From assembly GCF_021789175.1 (NCBI RefSeq), contig NZ_CP084560.1, forward strand, positions 4,464,001 to 4,528,000: a DNA stretch of 64,000 nucleotides. The letters are read 5' to 3'. The position numbers and the translations under genes were made by a program. The notes below the pieces were generated by a model. The model saw nothing but the letters and a program-made list of their open reading frames with translations. It searched no databases and was not told the origin of the DNA. Shown one piece after another: positions 50,238 through 59,808 of this stretch (position 1 is its first letter; each line of letters starts with the position of its first letter). Source of the stretch: Arthrobacter sp. FW306-2-2C-D06B. Lineage in GTDB: Bacteria; Actinomycetota; Actinomycetes; Actinomycetales; Micrococcaceae.

Positions 50238-51680
50238 TCAACGTCGGATGAACAATTCTGCCGTGGGTTCGGCTGATTTGAGGACCCAGCCGGGGTTTGT
50301 GTTTAGCCAGCGGGCCAGCCCGGTAGCGGGAGGTACCAGGACGCAGTCCGCACCGCGCAGCCCTTCGTTCAGATCCCCTTGGCCGTCGAGGACGCGCAAG
50401 GATTGCGTGACCCGCTCCGCGCCATAGAGATCGTTTCGCGAATCAATGGACACCGGGACATCGGGCCTTTCTAGGATCACCAGTCCGCCTAGCTGGTATT
50501 CGTTGAACAACTTGCAACCAGCCGGAATGGCCTGGATTGCTGCGCGTGGGAAATGTGCTGGATCCGGACGGCCGAAGAAAGGGAGATTGAAAACTGCCAG
50601 CCCTATAGCGATCACGAGGACGGCGGTGGCACCTTGGAAGAACAACCGTCGGCGACTGGCAAAGTAGCGCAACACCACCTCGTGTGACGCAAACGCCGCC
50701 AGAACCGGCAACGCCAGCAAGACAAGGATTGGAAGGACGCGCATTGCAGCCACTGATCCGCAGGCCGCAACTGCGATTGCGGCCGTGAATACCGGGTCTC
50801 CTCGGCGTGCCGCAACGCCAAGTCCGAGAAGACCGATGGCCAACATAACAAGCTGCAATGGATCAGCCGGGTTGAATGGCTGCCATTCCGTAATGACAGT
50901 CGATTCAGTCTTGACTTGCAGCGTTTGGGCGAGCAGCCCTGCGCCGTAAGGATTTACGAGTGAGCAAAGCATTGTTACTAGTAGCGCTGCCAGAAACCAG
51001 CCTGATCGGCTGCGCGTGCTTCGTCTCAAGAACACCAAAAGGGCACTGGCACCCACAATTGCCACGCCCAGCAAGGCTCCCGCGTGCAAGTTGACCCAAA
51101 GAATCGTCAGGACGGCGATAGCAATGAGCGGCCAAACCGGCTTAGGCACCTCTACCAGCCGCTGTAGGAGCATCACGAGTGCCAGGACGGCAATGTAATC
51201 CACGAGCTGGGGCCGCGCCGACAAAAACAATGTCAACAATGGCGCTCCAATCAGAAGCACCCAAGCGGACGGTACCGGCGCTGCTCCCAGTCGCCGGGCG
51301 AGAAGCAGCACCAGTCCACAGATGACGGCGACGAAGCATGCGCAGACAAGAGCAACACCCACCAAACCGGCCGCTTCGTAAGAGAATCCGAGGACGACGT
51401 TGAAAGCCCACGAGTTTAGCGTCCATGGTTTTCCGCTGACGGTCCACGAAAACGGATCCACTGAGGGAATTCGGCCTTCGGTGATCGTAAGGAGCCCCGT
51501 GCGGACCTGCCAAAATGTATCTGACTCGGCGAGGTTTTCGGACCGAATCAAGGCAAACGGAAGGAACGCCAACCACGCCAGCATCCAGAACTTGCCCGGC
51601 GCTTCAGTCCCCAGGCGAGAAGCAGCCTGGTTACTTTGCCCGACAACTTCGCTCCGCGGTTCCCCCATGAGCCATACCAT
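50238..51680 (-). CDS. Hypothetical polytopic membrane protein
   Basis: 480 residues, about ten membrane helices and a soluble C-terminus of about 110 residues. The N-terminal block with LAESDTFWQVRTG, IPSVDPFSWT and LNSWAFNVVLG recalls GT-C-type or O-antigen-associated membrane proteins, but no catalytic motif is certain. Codon choice is less GC-extreme than that of its neighbours, and the region looks acquired or less expressed. Start uncertain (ATG at 51680 or 51668). Confidence 0.65.
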   Translation of the reverse strand: MVWLMGEPRSEVVGQSNQAASRLGTEAPGKFWMLAWLAFLPFALIRSENLAESDTFWQVRTGLLTITEGRIPSVDPFSWTVSGKPWTLNSWAFNVVLGFSYEAAGLVGVALVCACFVAVICGLVLLLARRLGAAPVPSAWVLLIGAPLLTLFLSARPQLVDYIAVLALVMLLQRLVEVPKPVWPLIAIAVLTILWVNLHAGALLGVAIVGASALLVFLRRSTRSRSGWFLAALLVTMLCSLVNPYGAGLLAQTLQVKTESTVITEWQPFNPADPLQLVMLAIGLLGLGVAARRGDPVFTAAIAVAACGSVAAMRVLPILVLLALPVLAAFASHEVVLRYFASRRRLFFQGATAVLVIAIGLAVFNLPFFGRPDPAHFPRAAIQAIPAGCKLFNEYQLGGLVILERPDVPVSIDSRNDLYGAERVTQSLRVLDGQGDLNEGLRGADCVLVPPATGLARWLNTNPGWVLKSAEPTAELFIRR

Positions 51681-51790
51681 AGCGGAGCGCCCCGATGCCT
51701 GACAGGGTCATCCAGGAAATCCATGATGGAGAGAATCCTCAGTTCCGCCTGCATTTAAAGCTAAGCGGCCAAAGAGAGCTCAGGCTGACG

Positions 51791-52486
51791 TTAGTAATCA
51801 GGGTTGCTCGGGATCACGAGTCCTGTTTCGTACGCGTACACCACTACCTGCACCCGGTCCCGCAGGTGCAGCTTGGTGAGGATCCGCCGGACGTGGGTCT
51901 TGACCGTGGCCTCGGACAGGAAGAACTTGTGGGCGATTTCCGCGTTGGACAGCCCTGCGGCGATAGCTTCCAGCATCTCGGTTTCGCGGGGCGTCAATTC
52001 TTCGAGCAGCGGATCTCGGGGCTGGGCTGTGGCGTGGCCGGGCATGCGACCCCCGCGGACGTAGGTCTCCAGGAGCCGCTGGGTGACCCTCGGAGCCACC
52101 ACGGCGTCGCCGCTGGCCACAAGACGGACGCCCTGGACCAACTCAGCAGGCGCAACATCCTTGAGCAGGAACGCGGAGGCCCCTGCCTGAAGGCCTGAGA
52201 ATGCATATTCATCAAGGTCAAAGGTCGTCAGGATGATGATCCTGGCGTTGGATGCCGAGGCCGTAATCCGCCGTGTGGCTTCGATTCCATCCAAGGCAGG
52301 CATCCGGACATCCATGAGCACCACGTCCGGTTCCAGTTCCTCGACCTTCCGTACGGCTTCGGCGCCGTCGGAGGCTTCGCCCACTACCTCGAGATCGTCT
52401 TCGCCTTCCAGGATGAGCCGAAATCCCATGCGCAGCAGGGGTTGGTCGTCCACCAGCAGAACCCTGATGGGAGCATTGTCGGTCAT
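51791..52486 (-). CDS. NarL/LuxR-type response regulator
   Basis: 231 residues. Receiver domain (about 6-122) with VLLVDDQP, phosphorylated Asp about 59 in VVLMDVRMP and Lys in FLLKDVAP; LuxR helix-turn-helix at the C-terminus (LTPRETEMLEAIAAGLSNAE, then TVKTHVRRILTKL). It overlaps the kinase stop by four bases and forms a two-component pair controlling, by position, the ABC transporter upstream. Confidence 0.93.
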   Translation of the reverse strand: MTDNAPIRVLLVDDQPLLRMGFRLILEGEDDLEVVGEASDGAEAVRKVEELEPDVVLMDVRMPALDGIEATRRITASASNARIIILTTFDLDEYAFSGLQAGASAFLLKDVAPAELVQGVRLVASGDAVVAPRVTQRLLETYVRGGRMPGHATAQPRDPLLEELTPRETEMLEAIAAGLSNAEIAHKFFLSEATVKTHVRRILTKLHLRDRVQVVVYAYETGLVIPSNPDY

Positions 52487-53769
52487 GATTTCCCCTTGTC
52501 GCCATTCCAGTTAAGCTCAGCATGGACGCGCCACCCGCCGTGCATTCCAGGACCGGCATCCACGGTTCCAGCATAAATTCCCGCACGTTCACGCATTCCC
52601 GCGATGCCCTGGCCCGTTCCCAAGACCGCTTCTTCGGTGCCCGCATCCCGGGAGCCTCGGCCGTCGTCGAGCACTTCAATGGTGACCGAGTCGCTCTCCC
52701 GCACGATCCTCACATCCACTTGGCTCGAGGAACGGCCGTACCTGAGCACGTTGGTCAGGGATTCCTGCACGATCCGGTAGACGGTGAGCTGGAACGCCGG
52801 GTCTTCAGGAAGGGCCGGTCCCGTGTGCGAATAGTGCAACGGCAGCCCTGCAGTCCGGAATCCATCGAGCAGCTTGCTCAGGTCGTGCCCGGAAACCAAC
52901 GGCTCCAAAGTCGCCGGGCGGGCTGAGTCGTCCCGCAGCACGCCAAGGACGCGGCGCATGTCGGCCAGCGCAGTCCTGCCGGTTCGGGAGAGTTCGCCAA
53001 GCACCTCACCTGCGCGCTCCGGATCCTTCTTGACCACGACGGCGGCGCCGTCCGAAAGGCTGATCATGACAGTGAGGGAGTGGGCCACGACGTCGTGCAT
53101 CTCCCGGGCGATCCGGTTGCGTTCGGTGACGGACCCCAAGCGGGCCGTGCGGGCTGCCCACGCCCTGATTTCGCTTTCGTGCTCACGCCCCTGCCGCACC
53201 GAAATGCCAATCCCGGTGGCGATCAGGTTGGACAACAGAATGCTGGCCGCGGCGGCGATGTTGCTGATGAGGTGGAAATTCTCCGGAATCGCCTCTCCGT
53301 TGGATGGGGTCGCCGGGCTGGTCCACATGAACAGGTACACGAGGGTCAGCGGCAGGCTCGCCGCCCCAAACACCGTCAACGCGAATCTCCGGGTCCTCGC
53401 CACGGCCACGGCGTACAGCGCGAACCACAATCCCGCCGAGACGTTCGAACCCCAGGGATTCAACAGCGTCACGGCCACCTCGAGGACGGCAGCCGCCGCA
53501 GTGACACTGAGTGGATTGCGGCGTCGAAGGAACAGGATGGCTGCAATGGCAACGAGCAGCAAGGCGGCGAACCACTTGCCATCCACGATCGAGCTGATGA
53601 ACGTAGGAAGAGCCAGCAGCGAATAGCAAAGCACCACCACCGCGTCCATGACCCGCGGGTGCTCAAAAAGATAGCGGCGGATCCTGCCACGGCGGCGCAG
53701 CGTGATTTCAGCAAAGGACGCGTCGGCCACGTGGGCCGACGCGTCCTGTGCTGGCAACTCTTCACTCAT
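52483..53769 (-). CDS. Two-component sensor histidine kinase (HPK7/HisKA_3)
   Basis: 428 residues. Several N-terminal membrane helices (about 43-190), then the HisKA_3 phosphoacceptor His about 225 in REMHDVVAHSLTVMIS and a HATPase domain with the DDGRGS and GTGQGIAGMRERA motifs. It phosphorylates the next regulator. It lies 48 bases after the permease gene. Confidence 0.92.
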   Translation of the reverse strand: MSEELPAQDASAHVADASFAEITLRRRGRIRRYLFEHPRVMDAVVVLCYSLLALPTFISSIVDGKWFAALLLVAIAAILFLRRRNPLSVTAAAAVLEVAVTLLNPWGSNVSAGLWFALYAVAVARTRRFALTVFGAASLPLTLVYLFMWTSPATPSNGEAIPENFHLISNIAAAASILLSNLIATGIGISVRQGREHESEIRAWAARTARLGSVTERNRIAREMHDVVAHSLTVMISLSDGAAVVVKKDPERAGEVLGELSRTGRTALADMRRVLGVLRDDSARPATLEPLVSGHDLSKLLDGFRTAGLPLHYSHTGPALPEDPAFQLTVYRIVQESLTNVLRYGRSSSQVDVRIVRESDSVTIEVLDDGRGSRDAGTEEAVLGTGQGIAGMRERAGIYAGTVDAGPGMHGGWRVHAELNWNGDKGKS

Positions 53770-53817
53770 GGCTTGAGCCTAGTGGCCTTGCCCGAGCGGG
53801 TGTCCGTGGATTGCGAA

Positions 53818-54708
53818 TCAGACGTCGCGCTTCTTGAGCACAATGAGGGCAGGAATCATGAACAAGATGACGTAGCCAAGGAACACGAGGCCGCCCGCCC
53901 ATGGATCCAGGGTGCCGTCTACGTGGCCGATCGACAAGAAGCGCCCGCCGGCCTCACTGGGCAGGTACTGGGGGACGTACTTCCAGAAGTCTCCGGGTGC
54001 GAGGCCAAGGAATTGGCCGGCGAACGGGAGGACGAACATGATGCCTACCAGGACAGTGATGCCGCCGGCCGGGTTCTTCAACAGTGTTCCGAGAGAGAGG
54101 CCGATCAGCGCGACCCCGGAGACGTAAAGGCCTCCGGTGAAGACGCTGTAGAGGACACCATCCGTGTTCCATCCGAGGTCAAGGCCGAAGTTGGCGAACA
54201 TGGGCGACGCCACCAGGAAGGTCACGACGCCGGCCACGACGGAAAGGACATAGGAGACCACAACCAGGACCACGGCTTTGGCGCCGAAGGTGGAGAGCCG
54301 TCCCGGAGCCGCATTCATGGTTGACCGGATCATGCCGGTGGCGTACTCGGAGGCAATGAAGAGCACGGCAAGGGATCCCATGACCAGGATGCCGATGTTG
54401 AGTCCGGCGTTCGGCAGGTTGTAAAGATCGAATCCCGAACCCGGCGGGAAGGAGGCTACAGCTTGCTGCACCGTTTCCTTATGACCCTGCCGGCCGACTT
54501 CGACCATCTGGTTGATGAAGTTCCAGCGGACCAGGGCGGACAACAGGCCGATGCCGACAATGGCAACGAAGGTCAGGACCAACAGGAGCTTGGTGCTCAT
54601 GAGGGTGCGGAACTTGATGGATTCGGAGTTCAGTACCCGGAGGAAAGTGACGCCACCGGCCCCGGCTGACGGGACCGCATGTTTCTTGCTGATGGTGGTG
54701 GTGCTCAT
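53818..54708 (-). CDS. ABC-2-type transporter permease
   Basis: 296 residues with about six membrane helices and a long extracytoplasmic loop after the first. ASEYATGMIRSTMNAAP is the typical ABC-2 segment. Overlaps the ATPase stop by four bases. Probably exports a peptide, lipid or antibiotic; such DrrAB-like pairs often confer self-resistance. Confidence 0.88.
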   Translation of the reverse strand: MSTTTISKKHAVPSAGAGGVTFLRVLNSESIKFRTLMSTKLLLVLTFVAIVGIGLLSALVRWNFINQMVEVGRQGHKETVQQAVASFPPGSGFDLYNLPNAGLNIGILVMGSLAVLFIASEYATGMIRSTMNAAPGRLSTFGAKAVVLVVVSYVLSVVAGVVTFLVASPMFANFGLDLGWNTDGVLYSVFTGGLYVSGVALIGLSLGTLLKNPAGGITVLVGIMFVLPFAGQFLGLAPGDFWKYVPQYLPSEAGGRFLSIGHVDGTLDPWAGGLVFLGYVILFMIPALIVLKKRDV

Positions 54709-55703
54709 GACTGGATCCCTTCCATGGTGGCCGCGGATGTGGCGCCGACGCCGGCGGGGCTTCCGTCAAGCGGCCCGCCTGGTGCTGCCGGTCCGCCGGT
54801 GATGTGCGAGTGGTATTCCACCTCGTCCTTGGTGAGCTGGAAGTAGGCCTCTTCCAGCGACGACGTGAGCGGAGTGAGTTCGTAAACCAGGACCCGGTTG
54901 TCCAGGGCGAGCTCGGCGATGCGGAGCGGCTCCACTCCGTACACTTCCAGGGTTTCCCGTTCGTTCTGCTCCACCCGGACACCGTCGCGGGCCAGCAACT
55001 CGGACAAGCGAGTGGTCTCCGAGGTACGGACCAAAGTGCGCTTGCGGGACTGGCTCTCAATCAGCGCATCCACTGTGGTGTCGGCGATGATCCTGCCGCG
55101 ACCGATCACAATGAGGTGGTCCGCTGTCTGGGCCATCTCGGACATGAGGTGGCTGGAAATGAAGATGGTCTTGCCCTGGCTTGCCAGGTAGCGCGCAAGG
55201 TTCCTGACCCACTGGACGCCCTCGGGATCCAGTCCGTTGACCGGTTCGTCGAGGATGAGCGTCTGGGGATCGCCCAGGAGTGCGTTGGCGATGCCAAGCC
55301 GCTGGCCCATGCCGAGGGAGAACCCCCCGGCCTTCTTCTTGGCAACGGCGGTGAGGCCGGTCATCTCGATGACTTCCTCAACGCGCGAGTTCGGAATCCC
55401 GTGGGTTGCGGCCATGGCCCGCAGATGGTTGTACGCGCTGCGGCTGGTGTGCACCGCCTTGGCATCGAGCAGCGCTCCCACTTGGTGGAGCGGGTCTTTG
55501 TGCTGGGAGTAGTGCCTGCCGTTGACAATGACGTCGCCCGACGTCGGGCGGTCGAGACCCATGATCATGCGCATGGTGGTGGACTTGCCGGCGCCGTTCG
55601 GGCCAAGGAAGCCCGTGACTTTCCCGGGCTGTACGGTGAAGCTGATTCCGTCCACGGCTGTCTTTGCGCCGTAGACCTTCCTCAAGCCTGTTGCCTCAAT
55701 CAT
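54705..55703 (-). CDS. ABC transporter ATP-binding protein
   Basis: 332 residues. Walker A GPNGAGKSTTMRMI (about 35), signature SLGMGQRLGIANALLG, Walker B LILDEPVNGLDPEG; a C-terminal regulatory extension of about 100 residues as in DrrA/BcrA types. Drives the permease encoded next, and the kinase-regulator pair follows. Confidence 0.93.
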   Translation of the reverse strand: MIEATGLRKVYGAKTAVDGISFTVQPGKVTGFLGPNGAGKSTTMRMIMGLDRPTSGDVIVNGRHYSQHKDPLHQVGALLDAKAVHTSRSAYNHLRAMAATHGIPNSRVEEVIEMTGLTAVAKKKAGGFSLGMGQRLGIANALLGDPQTLILDEPVNGLDPEGVQWVRNLARYLASQGKTIFISSHLMSEMAQTADHLIVIGRGRIIADTTVDALIESQSRKRTLVRTSETTRLSELLARDGVRVEQNERETLEVYGVEPLRIAELALDNRVLVYELTPLTSSLEEAYFQLTKDEVEYHSHITGGPAAPGGPLDGSPAGVGATSAATMEGIQS

Positions 55704-55879
55704 GGAAGCGTTCCCTCCGCTTGCTGCAGCTATGTGGTGACTGTAGGTACAACGCTAGCCACCGGCACGGCGGAATTCGCCGGTCTCAGGGATGATTCAG
55801 GGGCCGCTCAGGGTAGTCCCTATGGATGATGCGGGCCGCGACGTGGACTTCCGGGCACCGGGAAAGCGCTAGGAAAACT

Positions 55880-57376
55880 CTAGTAAAGCGGTGAATACAC
55901 CCGCAGCGCCCGGCGTTTCACCGTGAACTCCGCGGTCCGCACACCGGGCAGGGGCTCGCCGTCAACCGCAATCACGAGTGGTTCACCGATCGCTTCGATG
56001 CTGAGCTCCGCGGCTTCGCTGAGGTGGGTCACTTTCGATGTACCCACGGTTCCGGTGAGGATCGCCCACAGCAAGCGCAGCCGTGCAAAGGGCTCATCGG
56101 CCGTGACCATGCGGATGTCCAGCACGCCGTCGTCAAGCACGGGACGCGTCAATGGCGCCAGGTCCCGCGGGTAGTAGCGGCCCCGGCCCAAGTAGAGGAT
56201 CCACAACTTGTGGGGGACACCGTTGATCCGGAGGGTGGTCGGCGTTGCCGCGCCGAAAGTGCGCAGGCCTGCGACAAGTCCCGCGAGGGGCTTCCCCAAG
56301 GCGGGCTGCAGCCGTTCGCGTCGCCGCACCAAGTTGGGGTAAACGCCGACGCTTGCCGTATTGAGCATGATGAGCTCGGTGGTCTCGTCCTTGCCATCGA
56401 CGCCGCGGCCCGCGCTCACATGGCCCAGGTCCGTCCATGCTGCTGCTCCCGTTTTGGCGGCCTTGAGGGCCCCTTCGAGGGACCGGGCGTCCACGTCACG
56501 TGCGAAATGGTTGAGTGTTCCACCGGGCAGCACCAGCAAAGGCAGCGAGCGCTCGACGGCGGCCGCCGCGGCAGCGCCGACGGTTCCGTCGCCGCCCCAC
56601 ACGCCCAGAGCCTTCGTCCCGGGCCGCCCTGCCTCGGCCTTGATTTGGGCTACCACATCATCGCCATCGGAAATGAGGCTTATATGCGCCTTGGGGAATA
56701 TTTCCCGAAGCTGGGTTTCGGTCTCCGGCGAGTAGGAACCGCCAAGGGCATTGACCGCAATGCTCAACCCCTCGCCGTCGCCGACACCGGGCGCGTCGGC
56801 CGGTGAACGGTCCGTGTCCGGAACGGGAGGGCGGGCCGGCCACCATTTTCGCGTCAGGAGGGCCGCTCCGGCGCCGATCGCCGAGCCGAGCACGACGTCG
56901 GAGGGCCAGTGGGCGCCTGTGTGAACCCGGGAATACGCCACGCCCGCGGCAACAGGAGCCAAAACTGCACCAAGGCGGGGATTCACCAGGGCGACACCAA
57001 GAGTGAATGCGACAGCAGATGCTGAGTGACCCGACGGCATCGAGGAGCTTGTGGGCTGCGGGTTGACAAAGCGGAATGCCGGCAGGAGCTCGGGCAATGG
57101 CCGCGTCCGCGGAAGAAGCGTCTTGAAACCGAGATTGGTGACGGCCGACGCAACGCCAAGGGCCAGGAGTCCGTGAATCGCCGCGTTACGTGGCTTACCC
57201 GGAAATGCCGCGCAAACGCCAGCGACAGCAAACCAGAGCTTGCCCTTTGTAGCGGCCTCCGAGAGGTTTTTCAGAACGGCGTCATGCGAGCCCTCCGGCC
57301 ACCGCGAGACTGCTCGGACCGTCGCCCGATCGAGTCGCGCTATCCGCCCTGATCCCCATCGCAGCATGCTTGGCAT
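55880..57376 (-). CDS. PAP2 phosphatase fused to a diacylglycerol-kinase domain
   Basis: 498 residues. The N-terminal half has the three PAP2 motifs: KTLLPRTRP (85-93), PSGHS (114-118) and SRVHTGAHWPSD (149-160), with membrane helices. The C-terminal half (about 205-498) is a DAGK catalytic domain with WGGDGTVG (260-267) and LPGGTLNHFARD. One polypeptide could dephosphorylate and phosphorylate lipid substrates, for example undecaprenyl or phosphatidate pools. Fused forms occur in actinobacteria. It is alone, divergent from the efflux operon. Confidence 0.88.
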   Translation of the reverse strand: MPSMLRWGSGRIARLDRATVRAVSRWPEGSHDAVLKNLSEAATKGKLWFAVAGVCAAFPGKPRNAAIHGLLALGVASAVTNLGFKTLLPRTRPLPELLPAFRFVNPQPTSSSMPSGHSASAVAFTLGVALVNPRLGAVLAPVAAGVAYSRVHTGAHWPSDVVLGSAIGAGAALLTRKWWPARPPVPDTDRSPADAPGVGDGEGLSIAVNALGGSYSPETETQLREIFPKAHISLISDGDDVVAQIKAEAGRPGTKALGVWGGDGTVGAAAAAAVERSLPLLVLPGGTLNHFARDVDARSLEGALKAAKTGAAAWTDLGHVSAGRGVDGKDETTELIMLNTASVGVYPNLVRRRERLQPALGKPLAGLVAGLRTFGAATPTTLRINGVPHKLWILYLGRGRYYPRDLAPLTRPVLDDGVLDIRMVTADEPFARLRLLWAILTGTVGTSKVTHLSEAAELSIEAIGEPLVIAVDGEPLPGVRTAEFTVKRRALRVYSPLY

Positions 57377-57534
57377 TCCACCAGACTATCGGCGGGCTGG
57401 TTAGGATGTGGGATTGTGGAGGTCGTTCTTCCCCACATACTCGAGGGAATCGGCACACCGCGCAGGGCGTCACATAGGGTAAACGATCAGGTAGCACTCG
57501 GTCTTCTCCAAGAGAGCGATCATAGTCTTCGGGC

Positions 57535-59073
57535 ATGCTCTCAAAGCCTCAACTCATCAACAGCGGCATCGGGGTGGCCGTAATCGGCATTGCCGCCGGC
57601 GCCTTCTTCGTGCTGAACGGCGTGCCGCAAACGGCCGCCGACACCACCGCCCGCACCGTCGCGGTCAGCGCAGCGGACCTCGCCGCCGTCTCTACGGCGA
57701 GCGGAAACGTCTCGCCCGCAAGCACCACGGTCATCAACGCGCAGAACTGCACCGGGCCCATCGCCACTGTTTCCGCCGTGACCGGTCAGCAAGTCACGGC
57801 CGGGCAGGTGCTGGTGACGATTGATCCGACGAACGCCCAGAACGCCCTGGCCGTCGCCCAGGCCCAACTGGATTCGGCCGCCGCGCAGGCAAACCAACAG
57901 CAGGCCTCAGCCAGCAACCAGGTAGCTTCGGCGAATCAGAGCCTGGCCAACGCCCAACAAACGGCCAACCTGGACGCGAGCCAGCAAGCCAGTGCCGTGG
58001 CCGCCGCGCAGACAGCGGTGAACAACGACAATGCGACTGTTGCTGCGGCCCAGACCGCTGCCAGCGCCCAGCCCAGCAGCCAGCCGGCCCAGAACGCGCT
58101 CAACACGGCACAGGCCCAGCTGGCCAAGGACAACCAGGCACTGACCCAGGCCGTCAACCAGCAAGCCAGTTCCGCCCTCAAGGACAAAGAGCAGATCGCC
58201 TCGGCTGCGACGGCCCTGAATTCCGCCCAAAGCGGTGGGGGCGCCACATCCAATACGACGTCGGCCCAAATTGCCGTCGACACCGCAACCAAAAACCTGG
58301 CGTCCTGCTCGCTCGCGGCCCCGGTTTCAGGAACGGTCACCGCTGTGAACGCCGTCGTCGGAGGCAATGCGGGCAGCAGCTCCGGCTCATCCGGGTCCTC
58401 GGCTTCCGGTTCTTCCGGGGCTTCCCCTTCCTCCAGCAGCTCTTCCGCAGGCGCGGCGAGCACATCGTCGTCCGGACTGATCACCATCAGCGACACCGCG
58501 CATCTGCAGGTCATCGCCAACTTCGCCGAATCCGACATTGCCGCCATGAAGACCGGCGACTCCGCCACCTTCACCTTCCCGGCGCTCAAGACCGACCCCA
58601 CCGCGGCACCCGTCACCGGCACCATCACGGCAATCGCCCAGAACGCCACAACAACGAACAACGTGGTCAGCTACCCCGTGACGATCTCCATCAAGAACCC
58701 CCCGGCTGCCCTCCGGCTCGGCCAGAGCGCAAACATCTCCGTGACGACGGCCACCGCCAAGAACGCTTTGACGGTGCCGTCGCTGGCCATCACGACCACC
58801 GGGACCAAGCAGACCGTCAACGTGATGAAGAACGGAACCTCGACGGCGGTGACCATCACCACCGGGATCACGGACAATGGCCGCACCCAGGTGCTCACCG
58901 GACTCAGCGCTGGCGATCAGATTGAACTCCCTGCCATCTCCTCCACCCTCGACACCACCGGCACCACCGGACGAACCGGGACGGGCGGACTTGGCGGTAC
59001 GGGCGGGTTCGGTGGAACAGGAGGCGCCGGAGTTACTGGCGGCACTGGTGGCACCCGCGGAAATGGCGGGTAA
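57535..59073 (+). CDS. Membrane-fusion (periplasmic adaptor-like) protein of a MacB-type system
   Basis: 512 residues. N-terminal membrane anchor (about 8-30), biotinyl-lipoyl-like halves (about 42-100 and 270-300), a very long Ala/Gln/Asn-rich coiled region between them, a Ser-rich linker (about 282-308), a beta-barrel domain, and a Gly/Thr-rich tail of about 40 residues with repeated GGTGG. It links the MacB ABC pair encoded next (six-base gap) to the cell envelope. Confidence 0.85.
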   Translation: MLSKPQLINSGIGVAVIGIAAGAFFVLNGVPQTAADTTARTVAVSAADLAAVSTASGNVSPASTTVINAQNCTGPIATVSAVTGQQVTAGQVLVTIDPTNAQNALAVAQAQLDSAAAQANQQQASASNQVASANQSLANAQQTANLDASQQASAVAAAQTAVNNDNATVAAAQTAASAQPSSQPAQNALNTAQAQLAKDNQALTQAVNQQASSALKDKEQIASAATALNSAQSGGGATSNTTSAQIAVDTATKNLASCSLAAPVSGTVTAVNAVVGGNAGSSSGSSGSSASGSSGASPSSSSSSAGAASTSSSGLITISDTAHLQVIANFAESDIAAMKTGDSATFTFPALKTDPTAAPVTGTITAIAQNATTTNNVVSYPVTISIKNPPAALRLGQSANISVTTATAKNALTVPSLAITTTGTKQTVNVMKNGTSTAVTITTGITDNGRTQVLTGLSAGDQIELPAISSTLDTTGTTGRTGTGGLGGTGGFGGTGGAGVTGGTGGTRGNGG

Positions 59074-59079
59074 GCAGCC

Positions 59080-59808
59080 GTGAACGACGCCGTCATCCAA
59101 CTGGACTCCGTCAGCAAGATCTATGGCAAAGGGGAGGCCGAAGTACGGGCACTCGATTCCGTCAGCATCTCCATTGACCGGGGCGACTTCGTGGCCATCA
59201 TCGGGGCCTCGGGCTCCGGAAAGTCCACCATGATGAACATCATCGGTTGCCTCGACGGCGCCACCCAGGGGACTTATCACCTGGACGGCATCGCTACCGG
59301 GACCCTGGACGAATTCCAGCTCGCGCAGATCCGCAACCGGAAAATCGGCTTCGTCTTCCAGAACTTCAACCTGATTCCACGCACGCGGGCAGTGGACAAC
59401 GTCTCCATGCCCCTCGCGTACGCAAAAGTGCACCGCAAGGAACGGCGCGAGCGGGCCCTGGAAGTGCTCGACTCCGTGGGTTTGGCGGAGCGGGCCGACC
59501 ACAAGCCTTCACAGCTCTCCGGCGGACAGCAACAGCGTGTTGCCATCGCCCGGGCACTCGTGACCAACCCGGTGCTGCTGCTGGCAGACGAGCCGACGGG
59601 TGCACTGGACACCAAGTCCTCACACGAAATCCTGGATCTCTTCGAGTCCTTGCACGCCAACGGCCGGACCATCGTGATGATCACCCACGAGGCGGACGTC
59701 GCTGCGCGGGCCAACCGTGTTGTGCGCTTCCAGGACGGGCACATCATTGAGGACCACCGGATCCGAGCCGTTAATGCGCACCCAGTAGCGACGGCGGTGC
59801 CGGCATGA
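59080..59808 (+). CDS. MacB/LolD-type ABC ATPase
   Basis: 242 residues from GTG at 59080. Walker A GASGSGKSTMMN, LSGGQQQRVAIARAL signature and LLADEPTGALDTKSSHEI. These ATPases power mechanotransmission rather than direct transport. Its stop overlaps the permease start (ATGA). Confidence 0.93.
   Translation: MNDAVIQLDSVSKIYGKGEAEVRALDSVSISIDRGDFVAIIGASGSGKSTMMNIIGCLDGATQGTYHLDGIATGTLDEFQLAQIRNRKIGFVFQNFNLIPRTRAVDNVSMPLAYAKVHRKERRERALEVLDSVGLAERADHKPSQLSGGQQQRVAIARALVTNPVLLLADEPTGALDTKSSHEILDLFESLHANGRTIVMITHEADVAARANRVVRFQDGHIIEDHRIRAVNAHPVATAVPA

Noticed and set aside
50238..51680. A mobile or phage gene because of its less extreme base use
   Set aside because: There are no integrase, transposase, flanking repeats or tRNA; the shift in base use is mild and the neighbours are ordinary housekeeping genes.
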